A stretch of 64,000 nucleotides of DNA from Wolbachia endosymbiont (group A) of Pogonocherus hispidulus. Its GTDB lineage: Bacteria > Pseudomonadota > Alphaproteobacteria > Rickettsiales > Anaplasmataceae. Location of the stretch: the NCBI RefSeq assembly GCF_964028195.1, contig NZ_OZ034750.1:1426001-1490000 (forward strand), read 5' to 3'. Position numbers and translations under genes: made by a program. Under the pieces are notes generated by a model. It worked only from the letters and a program-made list of their open reading frames with translations. It was not told where the DNA came from and searched no databases. Below, in pieces: positions 1 to 9,288 of the stretch (positions within the stretch are counted from its first letter, which is position 1; every line of letters starts with the position of its first letter).

Positions 1-1013
1 CCATCTTTCTTTACTTGATTCAATAAATCATATAAATAATTAGTATCCCCTGAAAGCGCACTCAAATTATCCAAGCCTTGTTTAAAGAGGCCGTCTATAT
101 AGTCCTCTACTTCACTTTTACCAAGCACAGACATTAGATTATTTGTTTTATCTTGTTCGTAATCTTCAATATCATCCTTAGCTTGAAAGATAAGCCCTAG
201 GTTTATCCCGTAGTTATATAACGCTTTACGTTGCTTATCTGTAGCATTCCCTATTATAGCACCTATTTCACATGAGGCTGCAAATAGTTTTGCGGTTTTC
301 ATCAAATGAATTTCTTTTATTTTATCAGCTTGGCCCGACGTCATTCCAGCGTTATACATACAGCTGTACGAATGTTGTGGTTTTAAGGTAGAAAGGGTGT
401 CATTCAAGTAGCGGACACTGGAATCCATTTCATGTTCAGCTCCACCATCGCATGGCTTTTTGCACGAAATGCTTGTAGGCAAAGCCTTCTGGATCCCAGT
501 GTCAAGCACTGGGATGACAGAGGGTTGGGGTCTAAAATCTATATGCTCACTGTTAATATCTAAAGCCTGTCCTCTTACCATTCCCTTAGCCCCTATCGCT
601 TGAGAAAGAACTTTCATAATTTCACAGCGTTTGACGCTGTCTTCATTTAACGAAGATAATACCTCAAAAGCCAGAGTAAGTAGTGCATCTCCGGCAAGCA
701 CTGCTGTTGCTTCATCAAATTTTTTATGGCAGCTTAGCTGGCTTCTGCGAGTATCACTGTTGTCCATGCACGGTAAATCATCGTGAATTAGAGAGTAAGC
801 ATGAACAAATTCAATTGCTGCAGCAACTGATATTACTTTTTTAGCTTCCGCGTTAAACACTCGCGATGAAGCTACGACTAAAAAGGAGCGTATATGTTTT
901 GCAGGAGCAAGGAGTATATAACGCATAGCTGATATAAGCTTATTCTCGCTATTTTCAGGTAAAAGTTTGTTTACTTCTACAATAAGCAAATTTTTCGTTG
1001 TTTCGTCTAGCAT
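1..1013 (-). CDS. ispA: Farnesyl/geranyl diphosphate synthase, C-terminus outside window
   Basis: Trans-isoprenyl diphosphate synthase that condenses isopentenyl diphosphate with allylic diphosphates, supplying cytosolic farnesyl diphosphate for ubiquinone and undecaprenyl carrier. The frame starts at ATG 1013 (MLDETTKNLL) and stays open to the left edge, at least 337 codons. The first Asp-rich motif is HDDLPCMDNSDTRR, followed by CHKKFDEATAVLAGDALL, GQALDI and the second Asp-rich motif FQAKDDIEDYEQD. All belong to the family. Bacterial FPP synthases are about 290-300 residues; this one is longer because roughly 60-65 extra residues lie between GQALDI and the helix before the second motif. 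They come from a palindromic repeat inserted in frame (see 341-536). It is divergent from acpP. The family call is firm; FPP versus GGPP product length is inferred. Confidence 0.93.
   Translation of the reverse strand, partial: MLDETTKNLLIVEVNKLLPENSENKLISAMRYILLAPAKHIRSFLVVASSRVFNAEAKKVISVAAAIEFVHAYSLIHDDLPCMDNSDTRRSQLSCHKKFDEATAVLAGDALLTLAFEVLSSLNEDSVKRCEIMKVLSQAIGAKGMVRGQALDINSEHIDFRPQPSVIPVLDTGIQKALPTSISCKKPCDGGAEHEMDSSVRYLNDTLSTLKPQHSYSCMYNAGMTSGQADKIKEIHLMKTAKLFAASCEIGAIIGNATDKQRKALYNYGINLGLIFQAKDDIEDYEQDKTNNLMSVLGKSEVEDYIDGLFKQGLDNLSALSGDTNYLYDLLNQVKKD
341..536. repeat. Palindromic repeat element inserted in frame in ispA
   Basis: About 195 bp inside the ispA frame carry two motifs seen elsewhere in the window: a unit around 400-427 that is also found near 7029, and the inverted repeat around 480-520 (core CCAGTGTCAAGCACTGG), which recurs at 7526-7557 and inside birA near 44222. 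The frame stays open across the whole insert, which encodes a low-complexity stretch including SVIPVLDTG. It falls between conserved helices, so the enzyme could tolerate it as a loop. Limits are approximate. Confidence 0.8.
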
Positions 1014-1158
1014 TTTTGAATTGTTAATTACCTAGCACGTAACGCTAGCCAGCTAGGGCAGTAGAAAACTTTGCTGTAGTTTACCAGTTATAAAAGATAT
1101 TGCAAACATAAAAATTTTTTATAACATCAAAGAATAGGTTATTTTTTTGGTAAGAAAT

Positions 1159-1419
1159 GTGAATAGCGAACTAGCAAAGAGCACTAGAGAAGACATAGAA
1201 GAAAAAGTGAAAAAGATTATACTAGAGCACATTAGTAAGGATGTAGAGAAATTCAACAGCTCTTCAAAGCTTTCGGAGCATGGTGCAGACAGTTTAGATG
1301 CAGTTGAAATCATCATGGCGGCAGAAGAAGAGTTCGGGATAGAAATCCCAGATGAAGACGCACAAAAAATGGAAACTATGGAGCAAATAGTTGAGTATAT
1401 TAATAGTAAAAAAGGCTAA
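1159..1419 (+). CDS. acpP: Acyl carrier protein
   Basis: Small acidic carrier of fatty acyl chains in type II fatty acid synthesis. The phosphopantetheine site is the Ser of GADSLDAVEIIMA (the DSL motif). The fold EDIEEKVKKII...EFGIEIPDEDAQKMETM...VEYINSKKG matches the usual 77-90 residue ACP. Upstream in frame are a TTG at 1147 and a GTG at 1159. I prefer GTG 1159, giving MNSELAKSTRED and an 86-residue protein, because the four residues before it are unlike ACP; there is no strong ribosome site for either. fabF follows 13 bp after the stop, an arrangement conserved in most alphaproteobacteria. Confidence 0.95.
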   Translation: MNSELAKSTREDIEEKVKKIILEHISKDVEKFNSSSKLSEHGADSLDAVEIIMAAEEEFGIEIPDEDAQKMETMEQIVEYINSKKG

Positions 1420-1432
1420 TAGTTAGTGTTAA

Positions 1433-2701
1433 ATGAGCAGAAGAGTAGTAGTCACTGGTGTTGGTTTAATCACTCCGCTAGCGGCAGATGTTGACAACAC
1501 TTGGTCAAGGCTGATAAAAGGCGAGTCTGGCATAAAAGCAATCAATACAGATAGATTTGACTCTTCTGATCTTGCTTGCAAGGTTGCAGGGCAGGTGCCT
1601 GTGCAATCCGATAACATTGAGAATTACTTTAATCCTGTAGGTTATATTTTTGAAAAAGATCTAAAAAGAACGGATCGTTTTATTCATTACGGCATTGCAG
1701 CAGCGATTCAAGCTGTGGAAGATTCATCTTTAGAAGATTCAAAAGTAGATAGAGAACGTATTGGCGTAACTATTGGCTCTGGTATAGGTGGTCTTCCGTC
1801 AATTCAGGAAAATGTAATTACCATGCAGGAAAAAGGGCCCAGACGTGTCAGTCCATTTTTTGTCCCTGCAAGTCTAATAAATTTGATATCTGGCCATATT
1901 TCTATTAAATACGAATTTACAGGTCCAAACGATTCAGCAGTAACCGCATGTGCAACAGGTGCGCATGCAATCATAAACTCAGCAAGAACTATAAAACTTA
2001 GTGAAGCGGATGTTATGATTGCAGGTGGAGCAGAAAGTGCACTGTGTAGAGTTGGAATTGCAGGTTTTGCATCTATGAAGGCGTTATCAACTAAATTCAA
2101 TGATAAACCCAAAGAAGCTTCAAGACCATGGGATGCAGAACGCGATGGTTTTGTTATGGGTGAAGGAGCAGGTATATTGGTGCTGGAGGAATACGAGCAT
2201 GCAAAAAAAAGGGGGGCAAAAATACATGCTGAACTGGTTGGGTACGGACTCACAGGAGATGCGCACCACATTACAGCACCACATCCAGAAGGAAGAGGCG
2301 CATTTAAGGCAATGCAGCTTGCTTTAAAGAGCGCACAAATTAATCCCAATCAAGTAGGGTATATCAATGCACATGGAACTTCAACGCCACTTGGAGATAA
2401 AATTGAAGTAATAGCAATGAAACAGTTATTCGGTGACTACGTTTATAAAATACCTGTTTCTTCAACTAAATCTTCTATAGGACATTTACTTGGTGCTGCA
2501 GGGAGCGTTGAAGCAATATTCAGTATTCTTGCGTTAAATAATGGAATTATTCCGCCAACCTTAAATTTACATAAACCTTCAGAAGGATGTGATTTAAATT
2601 TTGTACCGCTTAAAGCTCAAGAGCATAAAATTCAATATGCACTTTCTAATTCATTTGGTTTTGGTGGCACTAATGCATCGCTCATCTTTGGACAAGTGTA
2701 A
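1433..2701 (+). CDS. fabF: Beta-ketoacyl-ACP synthase II
   Basis: Condensing enzyme of fatty acid elongation: decarboxylates malonyl-ACP and joins it to acyl-ACP. The 422-residue length is typical. The nucleophile Cys is residue 173 in TACATGAHAI; the catalytic histidines are H314 in NAHGTSTPLGD and H351 in SSIGHLLGAAG; the glycine-rich tail NSFGFGGTNASLIF is present. It lies 13 bp after acpP and probably shares its transcript. KAS II is preferred over KAS I on overall pattern (PLGDKIE) and linkage to acpP. Confidence 0.96.
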   Translation: MSRRVVVTGVGLITPLAADVDNTWSRLIKGESGIKAINTDRFDSSDLACKVAGQVPVQSDNIENYFNPVGYIFEKDLKRTDRFIHYGIAAAIQAVEDSSLEDSKVDRERIGVTIGSGIGGLPSIQENVITMQEKGPRRVSPFFVPASLINLISGHISIKYEFTGPNDSAVTACATGAHAIINSARTIKLSEADVMIAGGAESALCRVGIAGFASMKALSTKFNDKPKEASRPWDAERDGFVMGEGAGILVLEEYEHAKKRGAKIHAELVGYGLTGDAHHITAPHPEGRGAFKAMQLALKSAQINPNQVGYINAHGTSTPLGDKIEVIAMKQLFGDYVYKIPVSSTKSSIGHLLGAAGSVEAIFSILALNNGIIPPTLNLHKPSEGCDLNFVPLKAQEHKIQYALSNSFGFGGTNASLIFGQV

Positions 2702-2823
2702 TCAATTTTGCTGCTGAATAGCTAAAATGTACGAACATTATGATCTGTGATAGCTATATTATCTGTAATTTGCCTTTTACTGTCGATTTACTATACTTAT
2801 TTGGTAAGATCTAGCTTAATTAA

Positions 2824-4101
2824 ATGCACAAAATATTAGTAAGTAGTAACCATAAACCTCTGGTCGGAAAAATCAAGATTAATGGCTCAAAAAATGCTGT
2901 TTTACCAATAATGGCAGCAAGTCTATTGAGTAGCTTCTCGGTAATTTTGCATAATGTACCTGATTTAATTGATGTGCATCTAATGTCTAAGCTGCTTGAG
3001 AGTCTTGGAGCGAAAGTGAATTTTACACGCAATAAAGATTATAAAGCAAATCATACTTTGGAAATTGATTGCAGTAATATCAACAATCACGTAATGTCAC
3101 ACGAAACTGCAAGTAAGCTGCGAGCATCTCTTTTAATGCTAGGTCCAATTCTCAGTAGATTTGGTAAAATCACAACAGTCTTTCCTGGTGGATGCAATAT
3201 CGGAAAGCGTCCCGTTGATATGCATATCAAAGCATTAGAAGAAATGGGAGCTAAAATTGAAGTTGAAGGCTGTAATATAATTGCAACAGTGAAAGGAAAG
3301 CTACAAGGAAAAAAAGTTACACTTGAGAAAATAAGCGTTGGTGCAACAGAAAATGTAATAATGGCAGCAACACTTGCAGAAGGAGTGACAATAATAAACA
3401 ATGCTGCAACGGAGCCGGAAGTTCTTGATTTAATAGAGTTCCTAAAGAAAATGGGTGCTAATATTGAGATTAGTGATACAAGGATCACAATAACAGGAGT
3501 TGAAGCATTAAATGGATGTGTTCATAAAATAATACCAGATCGCATAGAAGCAGGCACCTATGCGCTAGCTGCTATAATAACCGGTGGTAAGTTGGAGTTA
3601 GAAGGAATAAGTCTATCTGATATAAGATGTATTGCAAATGAGTTGGAGACTATAGGAGCTATGATTGAACTGCATGATGGGGGCATTGTTATTTCCAGAA
3701 AAAATTGCTCTATTAGGTCTGCTAACATTGCAACAGATCCATACCCCAACTTTCCCAGTGATATGCAACCACAACTGATGTCTGCAATGTGCATCGCTGA
3801 TGGGATATCAGTAATTGAAGAGAACATTTTTGAAAACAGATTTGCACATGCAGATGAATTGAGAAAGTTAGGCGCTAATATCAGCATCGAGAAAAGCAAA
3901 GCTACTATAAGTGGAATAAAAAGCTTATCTGGAGCTAATCTGTGTGCCACTGACTTAAGGTCAACAGCAGCTTTGGTACTTGCTTCTTTGGTAGCTGGTG
4001 GAGAAACTACAATAAATAATTCGCATCATTTATGGAGAGGATATGAAGCAATGCACGAAAAACTCAATTCATGTGGAGCTGATATCTCCATTTCATCTTG
4101 A
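2824..4101 (+). CDS. murA: UDP-N-acetylglucosamine 1-carboxyvinyltransferase
   Basis: First committed step of peptidoglycan/lipid II synthesis: transfers enolpyruvate from PEP to UDP-GlcNAc in the cytosol. The 425-residue length is standard. KNAVLPIMAA near residue 24 and the loop FPGGCNIGKRPVDMHI with catalytic Cys124 are intact, so the enzyme should be fosfomycin-sensitive (no Cys-to-Asp change). The C-terminus TDLRSTAALVLASLVAGG is the family signature. Wolbachia has no classical wall but keeps lipid II synthesis, which explains retention. The 120 bp before it holds no gene; thyX follows after 9 bp. Confidence 0.96.
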   Translation: MHKILVSSNHKPLVGKIKINGSKNAVLPIMAASLLSSFSVILHNVPDLIDVHLMSKLLESLGAKVNFTRNKDYKANHTLEIDCSNINNHVMSHETASKLRASLLMLGPILSRFGKITTVFPGGCNIGKRPVDMHIKALEEMGAKIEVEGCNIIATVKGKLQGKKVTLEKISVGATENVIMAATLAEGVTIINNAATEPEVLDLIEFLKKMGANIEISDTRITITGVEALNGCVHKIIPDRIEAGTYALAAIITGGKLELEGISLSDIRCIANELETIGAMIELHDGGIVISRKNCSIRSANIATDPYPNFPSDMQPQLMSAMCIADGISVIEENIFENRFAHADELRKLGANISIEKSKATISGIKSLSGANLCATDLRSTAALVLASLVAGGETTINNSHHLWRGYEAMHEKLNSCGADISISS

Positions 4102-4110
4102 GGATATTTT

Positions 4111-4965
4111 ATGAATGAAGCAACTAAACGAACTACAGTAAAAGAAATAGATGAAATCTTATATGAAGAACATAAGGTATTAGACCATGGATTTATTCGA
4201 GTAGTGGATTATATGGGCTCTGATAGCGCTATAGTTCAAGCTGCTCGTGTTTCTTATGGCAAGGGAACAAAACAGATAAGTCAGGATGAAGCACTTATAA
4301 AGTATTTAATGAGACATCATCATACAACTCCATTTGAAATGTGTGAAATTAAGTTTCACGTGAAACTTCCAATTTTTGTTGCAAGGCAATGGATAAGGCA
4401 TAGAACTGCAAATGTGAATGAATATTCGGCAAGATATTCAATACTTGACAATGAATTTTATATACCAAAACCAGAACAGATTGCAAAACAATCTGATAAT
4501 AATAAACAAGGTAGCGGTGAAGCTTTTGATCCGGATACCTCAAAGGAAATAATAGATTCTCTAACAAATGACTCTAATTTAGTATATTCTCATTATGAAA
4601 AATTTATTGAGCAGGGGCTTGCAAGAGAAATTGCCCGAACTAACCTAACGCTTAATTACTACACGCAATTTTATTGGAAAATAGATCTGCATAACCTCCT
4701 TCATTTTTTGAAGCTTAGAGCTGATAAGCATGCCCAATATGAAATCAGAGTTTATGCAGAAGTTATGCTGGATATAATAAAAAAATGGGTCCCATTGGCC
4801 TACAATGCCTTTGTTGAATATTGCCTAGAATCAGCTTGTATTTCAAGAACTGGTCTAGAAATAATTCGCAAATTAATTAAAGGGGAAAACGTTACTAGAG
4901 AAGAAAGTAATATTGGTAAAAGAGAATGGGACGAGCTGATGTCTATACTTGATAAACAATCTTAA
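4111..4965 (+). CDS. thyX: Flavin-dependent thymidylate synthase
   Basis: Makes dTMP from dUMP using methylenetetrahydrofolate and FADH2, the alternative to ThyA. The ThyX signature begins at residue 96: [15 protein letters not shown], matching RHRxxxxNExSxRY. The downstream helix [19 protein letters not shown] carries the conserved Arg and His-Ala-Q residues that bind dUMP and FAD. At 284 residues it is slightly longer than the 220-250 residue minimum, with an N-terminal extension common in Rickettsiales. ATG 4111 follows an AGGA box. It is cotranscribed with or closely follows murA. Confidence 0.95.
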   Translation: MNEATKRTTVKEIDEILYEEHKVLDHGFIRVVDYMGSDSAIVQAARVSYGKGTKQISQDEALIKYLMRHHHTTPFEMCEIKFHVKLPIFVARQWIRHRTANVNEYSARYSILDNEFYIPKPEQIAKQSDNNKQGSGEAFDPDTSKEIIDSLTNDSNLVYSHYEKFIEQGLAREIARTNLTLNYYTQFYWKIDLHNLLHFLKLRADKHAQYEIRVYAEVMLDIIKKWVPLAYNAFVEYCLESACISRTGLEIIRKLIKGENVTREESNIGKREWDELMSILDKQS

Positions 4966-5037
4966 AGATAAAGGCATACGCGTCAATCTCCTCTGTCAGT
5001 TAACTCTCGTTCACCAAATTGAATCTTGCTTTTTACA

Positions 5038-6831
5038 TCACATTAACTCATCACTTTTATAGAACATCTCATTAAAATCATCCAAAGTTCCAAAATCTTT
5101 ATTTTGAACAAATAGATGACCATCTGTTATGTATGCCTTAGGCAGGGTAAATGGTTTATCATAATGCTGCGATGCTGGCCTAACAATTTCATTATATAAA
5201 ACCATTACTTGCTCGTAGTTATATCCATCACCAGCATGATATTTACCACGTACGGTATCATAAAAATTCTTTATATCATCATATGTCACTTGCAGCTCCA
5301 CCTCATACTTTCCCACTTCAAGAGGACTTCCTGTCCTTATTTTAAAGGGATGTTGTGCATTTGCAATACTGTTAGAATCTTCTGCTTCACTATCAGAATT
5401 TTTATCCATATTTTCTATCACACTTGCCATAACAGTTTCTTGTTCGTCTTCTATTGGTTTTGCTTGTTTTTCAATTTTATTATTGCTACTGTCAGTTTCC
5501 ACAGTGACTTTTCTTGTTTCCATATCTTTTTGAGCTTTCTCATTACTTTGCTTGCGTATTTCATCTCCATGCAATTTCTCCTGCAGAGCTTTTTCCATGT
5601 CAGCATAACCGTCACGATTGCTTTGCAAAGCTGGTTGATCTTCAACATAACTGCTGCTATCATCTGCTTGCATTTGATCTATATAGTTAGATTCTTCTTC
5701 CTGTATAGTATTTTTTGCGTTATCCTCACCAACCGTTCCTTTCTCCCCAGACTTGGCTTCACTCTCTACCACAACTTCTTCGTCTACTTGCTCATCATTA
5801 AGTGTAACTTCTGCATCTATCTGATTACTATCTTCCTCTAACTCATTAGATAATTTTTCAGATAGCTGATCACCACTCAAATATGGTTCCTTTGAATATT
5901 TAGCGTAATTATAGGGATCAGTGCTGTCTGCTGAATAAAACCCACTTTCAAAGTCTGAGTAGGAGCTTTGATTGAGCACAAAAAATAAGTTTTCATAATT
6001 AACCAGCATATCACTATCAGGGCTAACAAAATTTAAATATTCATCGCCTTCCCATTCTGGGTGGTGTCTATACTCTGCTATGTAGTATTTACTGGAGTCG
6101 AGAGGTATCTTGTCACCTTCTTCCCCATCAAGTTGTAAAACTACTGCTGAACGCCCATTACCTAAATCATTACCTTTTACCACTTTGAATATTTTAATCT
6201 CATCCTTTTCTACAAGTTCTTTTAACTCCTCGTTCTTTTCATTTAACTCTTCCTCCCTTTGTCTTTCTGCTTCTCTTTCTCTTGCCAATCTTTCTGCTTC
6301 TTCATCAGCTTTCTTCTGCAGTTGTGAGAATACATTTTGTAATATATCTTGTGTGGTTAAGCTATTTGTGTTGCTTAAAAAATTATCTAACACATTTGAT
6401 GCAATTGGTGACAATTCACCGTGATCATCAAATACTTTTTCCTTTGCTTTATCATAGTGATTTGGGTTATAGATTGCATACAGAGGATAAAAACCATAAT
6501 CTGCAATTGACGGTCCGTCAGATGATAGTTCCATTGAGAACCCGTTATGATTAAGTGGAAGATTGGAGGTTAAATATCTACCGTTATCATCCCTAACGTA
6601 TAGCTCACTTCTACCATTGTGCTCACTATATTTATTGTAGTAGATATAAAAATTCTCATGGTTAAGATTGAAGTGATCATCTAGATTATCGAATTGAATT
6701 GTACTGCCAAGCTTCTCGCGCAAAAGATTTTTGCTTTCATCTGTAAGCTTTATACGTGCAGAAAAGTAGTATCGATCTATAGGTTCGCCTTTTTCTATCT
6801 CAAAGTTCAAAGTAATCTTGTCGTTGACCAT
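5038..6831 (-). CDS. Acidic orphan protein with three related domains and a coiled coil
   Basis: I recognise no named family. The 597-residue protein has no signal peptide or membrane segment. I see a repeated motif of the form F-[EK]-[IV]-x-x-G-x-[PD]-[IL], followed by alternating hydrophobic residues, at residues 10-30 (FEIEKGEPIDRYYFSARIKL), 215-234 (FKVVKGNDLGNGRSAVVLQL) and 496-515 (FKIRTGSPLEVGKYEVELQV). Later positions also match, such as DFESGFYSAD near 293 and DFNEMFYKSD near 594. Between copies 1 and 2 lies a charged coiled coil (about 165-213, EEAERLAREREAERQREEE); between copies 2 and 3 a long acidic, probably disordered stretch (320-494). It stands alone, opposite in strand to thyX, and ends in an aromatic-rich tail. 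A secreted or structural role is possible but not shown. Confidence 0.75.
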   Translation of the reverse strand: MVNDKITLNFEIEKGEPIDRYYFSARIKLTDESKNLLREKLGSTIQFDNLDDHFNLNHENFYIYYNKYSEHNGRSELYVRDDNGRYLTSNLPLNHNGFSMELSSDGPSIADYGFYPLYAIYNPNHYDKAKEKVFDDHGELSPIASNVLDNFLSNTNSLTTQDILQNVFSQLQKKADEEAERLAREREAERQREEELNEKNEELKELVEKDEIKIFKVVKGNDLGNGRSAVVLQLDGEEGDKIPLDSSKYYIAEYRHHPEWEGDEYLNFVSPDSDMLVNYENLFFVLNQSSYSDFESGFYSADSTDPYNYAKYSKEPYLSGDQLSEKLSNELEEDSNQIDAEVTLNDEQVDEEVVVESEAKSGEKGTVGEDNAKNTIQEEESNYIDQMQADDSSSYVEDQPALQSNRDGYADMEKALQEKLHGDEIRKQSNEKAQKDMETRKVTVETDSSNNKIEKQAKPIEDEQETVMASVIENMDKNSDSEAEDSNSIANAQHPFKIRTGSPLEVGKYEVELQVTYDDIKNFYDTVRGKYHAGDGYNYEQVMVLYNEIVRPASQHYDKPFTLPKAYITDGHLFVQNKDFGTLDDFNEMFYKSDELM

Positions 6832-7028
6832 TGGTAGCCTCCAAACATTATGTAAATCTATTCATTATTTTATTTATCAATCATATGGTGTGTACTATGA
6901 AAAATGTGTTAAGTGTTAAGATTTTTTTTCTGTATCTAGATAAGGTAACAGTAATCTGTCATTTCAGTGCATAATGTACAACTGTATGAACATTTGCTTT
7001 TGTTAAGGTAATTCACACAGAAAATGAT

Positions 7029-7760
7029 GTCATTCAAGTAGCTGACACTGTAATCCAGAAAAAAGAATGGTGTCATCCGAGTAGCTGACACTGGGATGAC
7101 AAAAAAAGGAGCACTGGAATGACAAGGCTATAGGTTGCAAGCAAGACGTCATACCGCCGCAGACCGTCATACCGCCGCGGTATCTCAAAGCATAGATCCC
7201 GCTAACAAGCAGCGGGATGACGAGATGCCACCGCGAACCGTCATACCGCCGCGGTATCTCAAAGCATAGATCCCGCTAACACGTAGCGGGATGACGAGTT
7301 ACTATACCGTCACGGTATCTCAGCCGCTAACACGTAGCGGAATACTTAACCATCATCTACACCGTCATACCGCGATTCATTCGCGGTATCTCAAAGCATA
7401 GATCCCGCTAACAAGCAGCGGGATGACGAGATGCCACCGCGAACCGTCATACCGCTGCGGTATCTCAAAGCATAGATCCCGCTAACAAATAGCGGGATGA
7501 CGATTGTCAGGCTAGTGCCTTTTTTTGTCATCCCAGTGCTTGACACTGGGATCCAGGAATTTTATTAAGTTGGCAAGCATAAAAGTAGCCGTTTTATGTT
7601 AAAATACAACGTTTTGATGATTATGAAAAAGCTGGATTCCAGACTGGAATGACAGCAGTCCTACGTCATACCGCCACGAACCGTCATACCGCGATTCATT
7701 CGCGGTATCTCTTAACATAGATCCCGCTAACAAGTAGCGGGATGACGATTGTCGGTGAAC
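7029..7760. repeat. Cluster of dispersed palindromic repeat units
   Basis: At least six copies of a roughly 60 bp unit run through this gap, near 7164-7224, 7239-7297, 7307-7342 (degenerate), 7372-7429, 7444-7503 and 7679-7747. Each holds two short inverted repeats: ACCGC...GCGGTAT, and CCCGCTAACAAGCAGCGGG with variants. A different unit with core CCAGTGCTTGACACTGG lies at 7526-7557, with partial copies near 7029 and 7069. Spacing is irregular, parts are degenerate and single copies occur elsewhere (32957, ispA, birA), so this is a mobile palindromic element cluster, not a CRISPR. There is no supported gene between 6832 and 8407. Confidence 0.9.
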
Positions 7761-7789
7761 CTAAGTTACTTTAGCTATAAACATTAAGA

Positions 7790-8240
7790 AATTTACCAAA
7801 TAAAAAAAAGGCAAAAGAAACCCTAGTCATTGTCTATTTTCAGTATTGGCGTTTTTTTATGTTTTTAACACTTAGTAACCGCGACTCAGCTGCATTTAAA
7901 CTGCAACTAACCTTTAGCTATAAACATTAAAAAATTTACTAAGCAGAAAAAAAGGCAAAGAAAACCCAGAGTAGCTAGTATTCAAATTCTCCCTTGTTCT
8001 ATTTGACGTCTTTTGATGTCTTAAACGCTTTATAAGCGCGTTTCGGCTTGTATAGGTAGAAACCCAGAAGTTTTATAAAGACATGAGGTGCACATAGTGC
8101 AAAAAATTAAGCATGATTTACGCCAAATACAAAGTTCCCTTTGTCGTTTTAATCTGCAGATTGCGAAGATAAATAAATAGCTTCACTTTCATGATAAGGG
8201 GGCTAGCGGAGTTTGTCAAGCAAGTTTTTTCGTTTCTATT
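7790..8240 (-). repeat. Dispersed repeat, copy A (inverted relative to 29338-29910)
   Basis: Read on the minus strand from 8240, this stretch matches the plus strand from 29338: the start around 8214-8170 is near identical, then a variable patch, then conserved blocks containing TTTTTTGCACTATGTGCACC, the pair AAACGC/GCGTTT, and two degenerate units ending in TTTCTTTTGCCTTTTTT. Both copies keep the same promoter-like start. No open frame is conserved, so the repeat acts as DNA or RNA, not protein. Confidence 0.8.
8191..8219 (-). promoter_or_regulatory. Sigma-70-type promoter at the start of dispersed repeat copy A
   Basis: On the minus strand, TTGACA (8219-8214), 17 bp, then TATCAT (8196-8191). 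The identical boxes and spacing occur in the second copy at 29356-29384 despite sequence change elsewhere in the repeats. Transcription would run leftward into the repeat. Confidence 0.6.
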
Positions 8241-8338
8241 GAATGACAGTTGTGACTTGGGAGGTGATGCAAGAAGTCTACTGATGGCTTTCAAAGCAGT
8301 TGAGCTTAACTATTAGAGTAGTAATGTTTATTTTTATA

Positions 8339-8367
8339 TTGACTATTGAGGTTTATTATTTTATAAC
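8339..8367 (+). promoter_or_regulatory. Promoter for the rpsL-rpsG-fusA-tuf block
   Basis: TTGACT (8339-8344), 17 bp, TATAAC (8362-8367), about 40 bp upstream of the rpsL start. It matches the sigma-70 consensus at 10 of 12 positions with optimal spacing and is the only good candidate in front of this long block. Confidence 0.6.
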
Positions 8368-8407
8368 TAAAAACTTAGTTATTTTAATGAGCTTGAGTTT
8401 ATAACAT

Positions 8408-8782
8408 ATGCCTACGATAAATCAATTAATACGTAAAGGTAGATTAGGATTGACCCATAAGAAAAAGGTACCAGCTTTGGGAGAAAGCAACCCTCAAAGG
8501 AGGGGTGTTTGCACTAAGGTGTATACTACAACTCCTAGGAAGCCTAACTCAGCACTCCGTAAAGTAGCCAGAGTAAAAATTAGTGGGTATGGTGAAGTGA
8601 CAGCTTATATACCTGGTGAAGGTCATAATTTACAAGAGCACTCTGTTGTTTTGATACGTGGTGGGCGGGTTAAAGATTTGCCAGGTGTGCGTTATCACAT
8701 AATAAGAGGTGCCCTTGATCTGCGTGGTGTGCAAAATCGAAAGAAAGCTCGTTCAAAATATGGTGTAAAGAAATCTGGTTAA
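8408..8782 (+). CDS. rpsL: 30S ribosomal protein S12
   Basis: Decoding-site protein of the small ribosomal subunit. At 124 residues it is full length, with the universal segment [18 protein letters not shown] and the loop [16 protein letters not shown]. The Lys of PRKPNSA (streptomycin-dependence position) and the Lys before DLPG are wild type, so no streptomycin-resistance change is seen at the commonest sites. First gene of the block; rpsG follows after 5 bp. Confidence 0.98.
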   Translation: MPTINQLIRKGRLGLTHKKKVPALGESNPQRRGVCTKVYTTTPRKPNSALRKVARVKISGYGEVTAYIPGEGHNLQEHSVVLIRGGRVKDLPGVRYHIIRGALDLRGVQNRKKARSKYGVKKSG

Positions 8783-8787
8783 AGTTT

Positions 8788-9267
8788 ATGGCTCGTCGGA
8801 ATAAAGCAAAAAAAAGAGAAATAAGTCCTGATTCGCGTTACGGCAGTGTTTTGCTGATGCGTTTCATTAATACAATCATGAAATGTGGTAAAAAATCTAC
8901 TGCAGAAAAGATTATCTATGACGCTTTGTCTTTAGCTGAAAAGAAAATAGGCGAAGGTGGGTTATCAATTTTTGAAACAGCGGTAGGAAATGTTACTCCT
9001 TCTATAGAAGTGCGTTCTCGACGCATTGGTGGTGCAACTTATCAAGTGCCTGTTGAAGTTCGACAAGATAGAGCGATTTCTTTAGCGTTAAGGTGGATTG
9101 CTAAAGCAACTTCTGCTGCTCGAAAAAAGAGTGGAAAAACCACTGTTGATTGTTTGCAATCTGAAATACTGGATGCTTATAATAAACGCGGTGGTGCGTT
9201 TAAGATGTGCGAAGAAAAATATAAAATGGCTGAGGCTAATAAGGCATTTTCTCATCTTCGTTTTTAA
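8788..9267 (+). CDS. rpsG: 30S ribosomal protein S7
   Basis: Primary 16S rRNA-binding protein that nucleates the 30S head. The 159-residue length is usual. The signature [19 protein letters not shown] and [19 protein letters not shown] match the family; the tail [12 protein letters not shown] is conserved. It sits between rpsL and fusA in standard str-operon order, with short gaps implying one transcript. Confidence 0.98.
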   Translation: MARRNKAKKREISPDSRYGSVLLMRFINTIMKCGKKSTAEKIIYDALSLAEKKIGEGGLSIFETAVGNVTPSIEVRSRRIGGATYQVPVEVRQDRAISLALRWIAKATSAARKKSGKTTVDCLQSEILDAYNKRGGAFKMCEEKYKMAEANKAFSHLRF

Positions 9268-9288
9268 TGTTAGCTAATTAATTGTGAT

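Noticed and set aside
1804..2349. 181-codon frame opposite fabF
   Set aside because: Shadow of a certain gene with all catalytic residues in place.
7029..7760. CRISPR array
   Set aside because: Repeats are palindromic, of unequal length and spacing, partly nested, and scattered elsewhere in the window; no cas genes are present.
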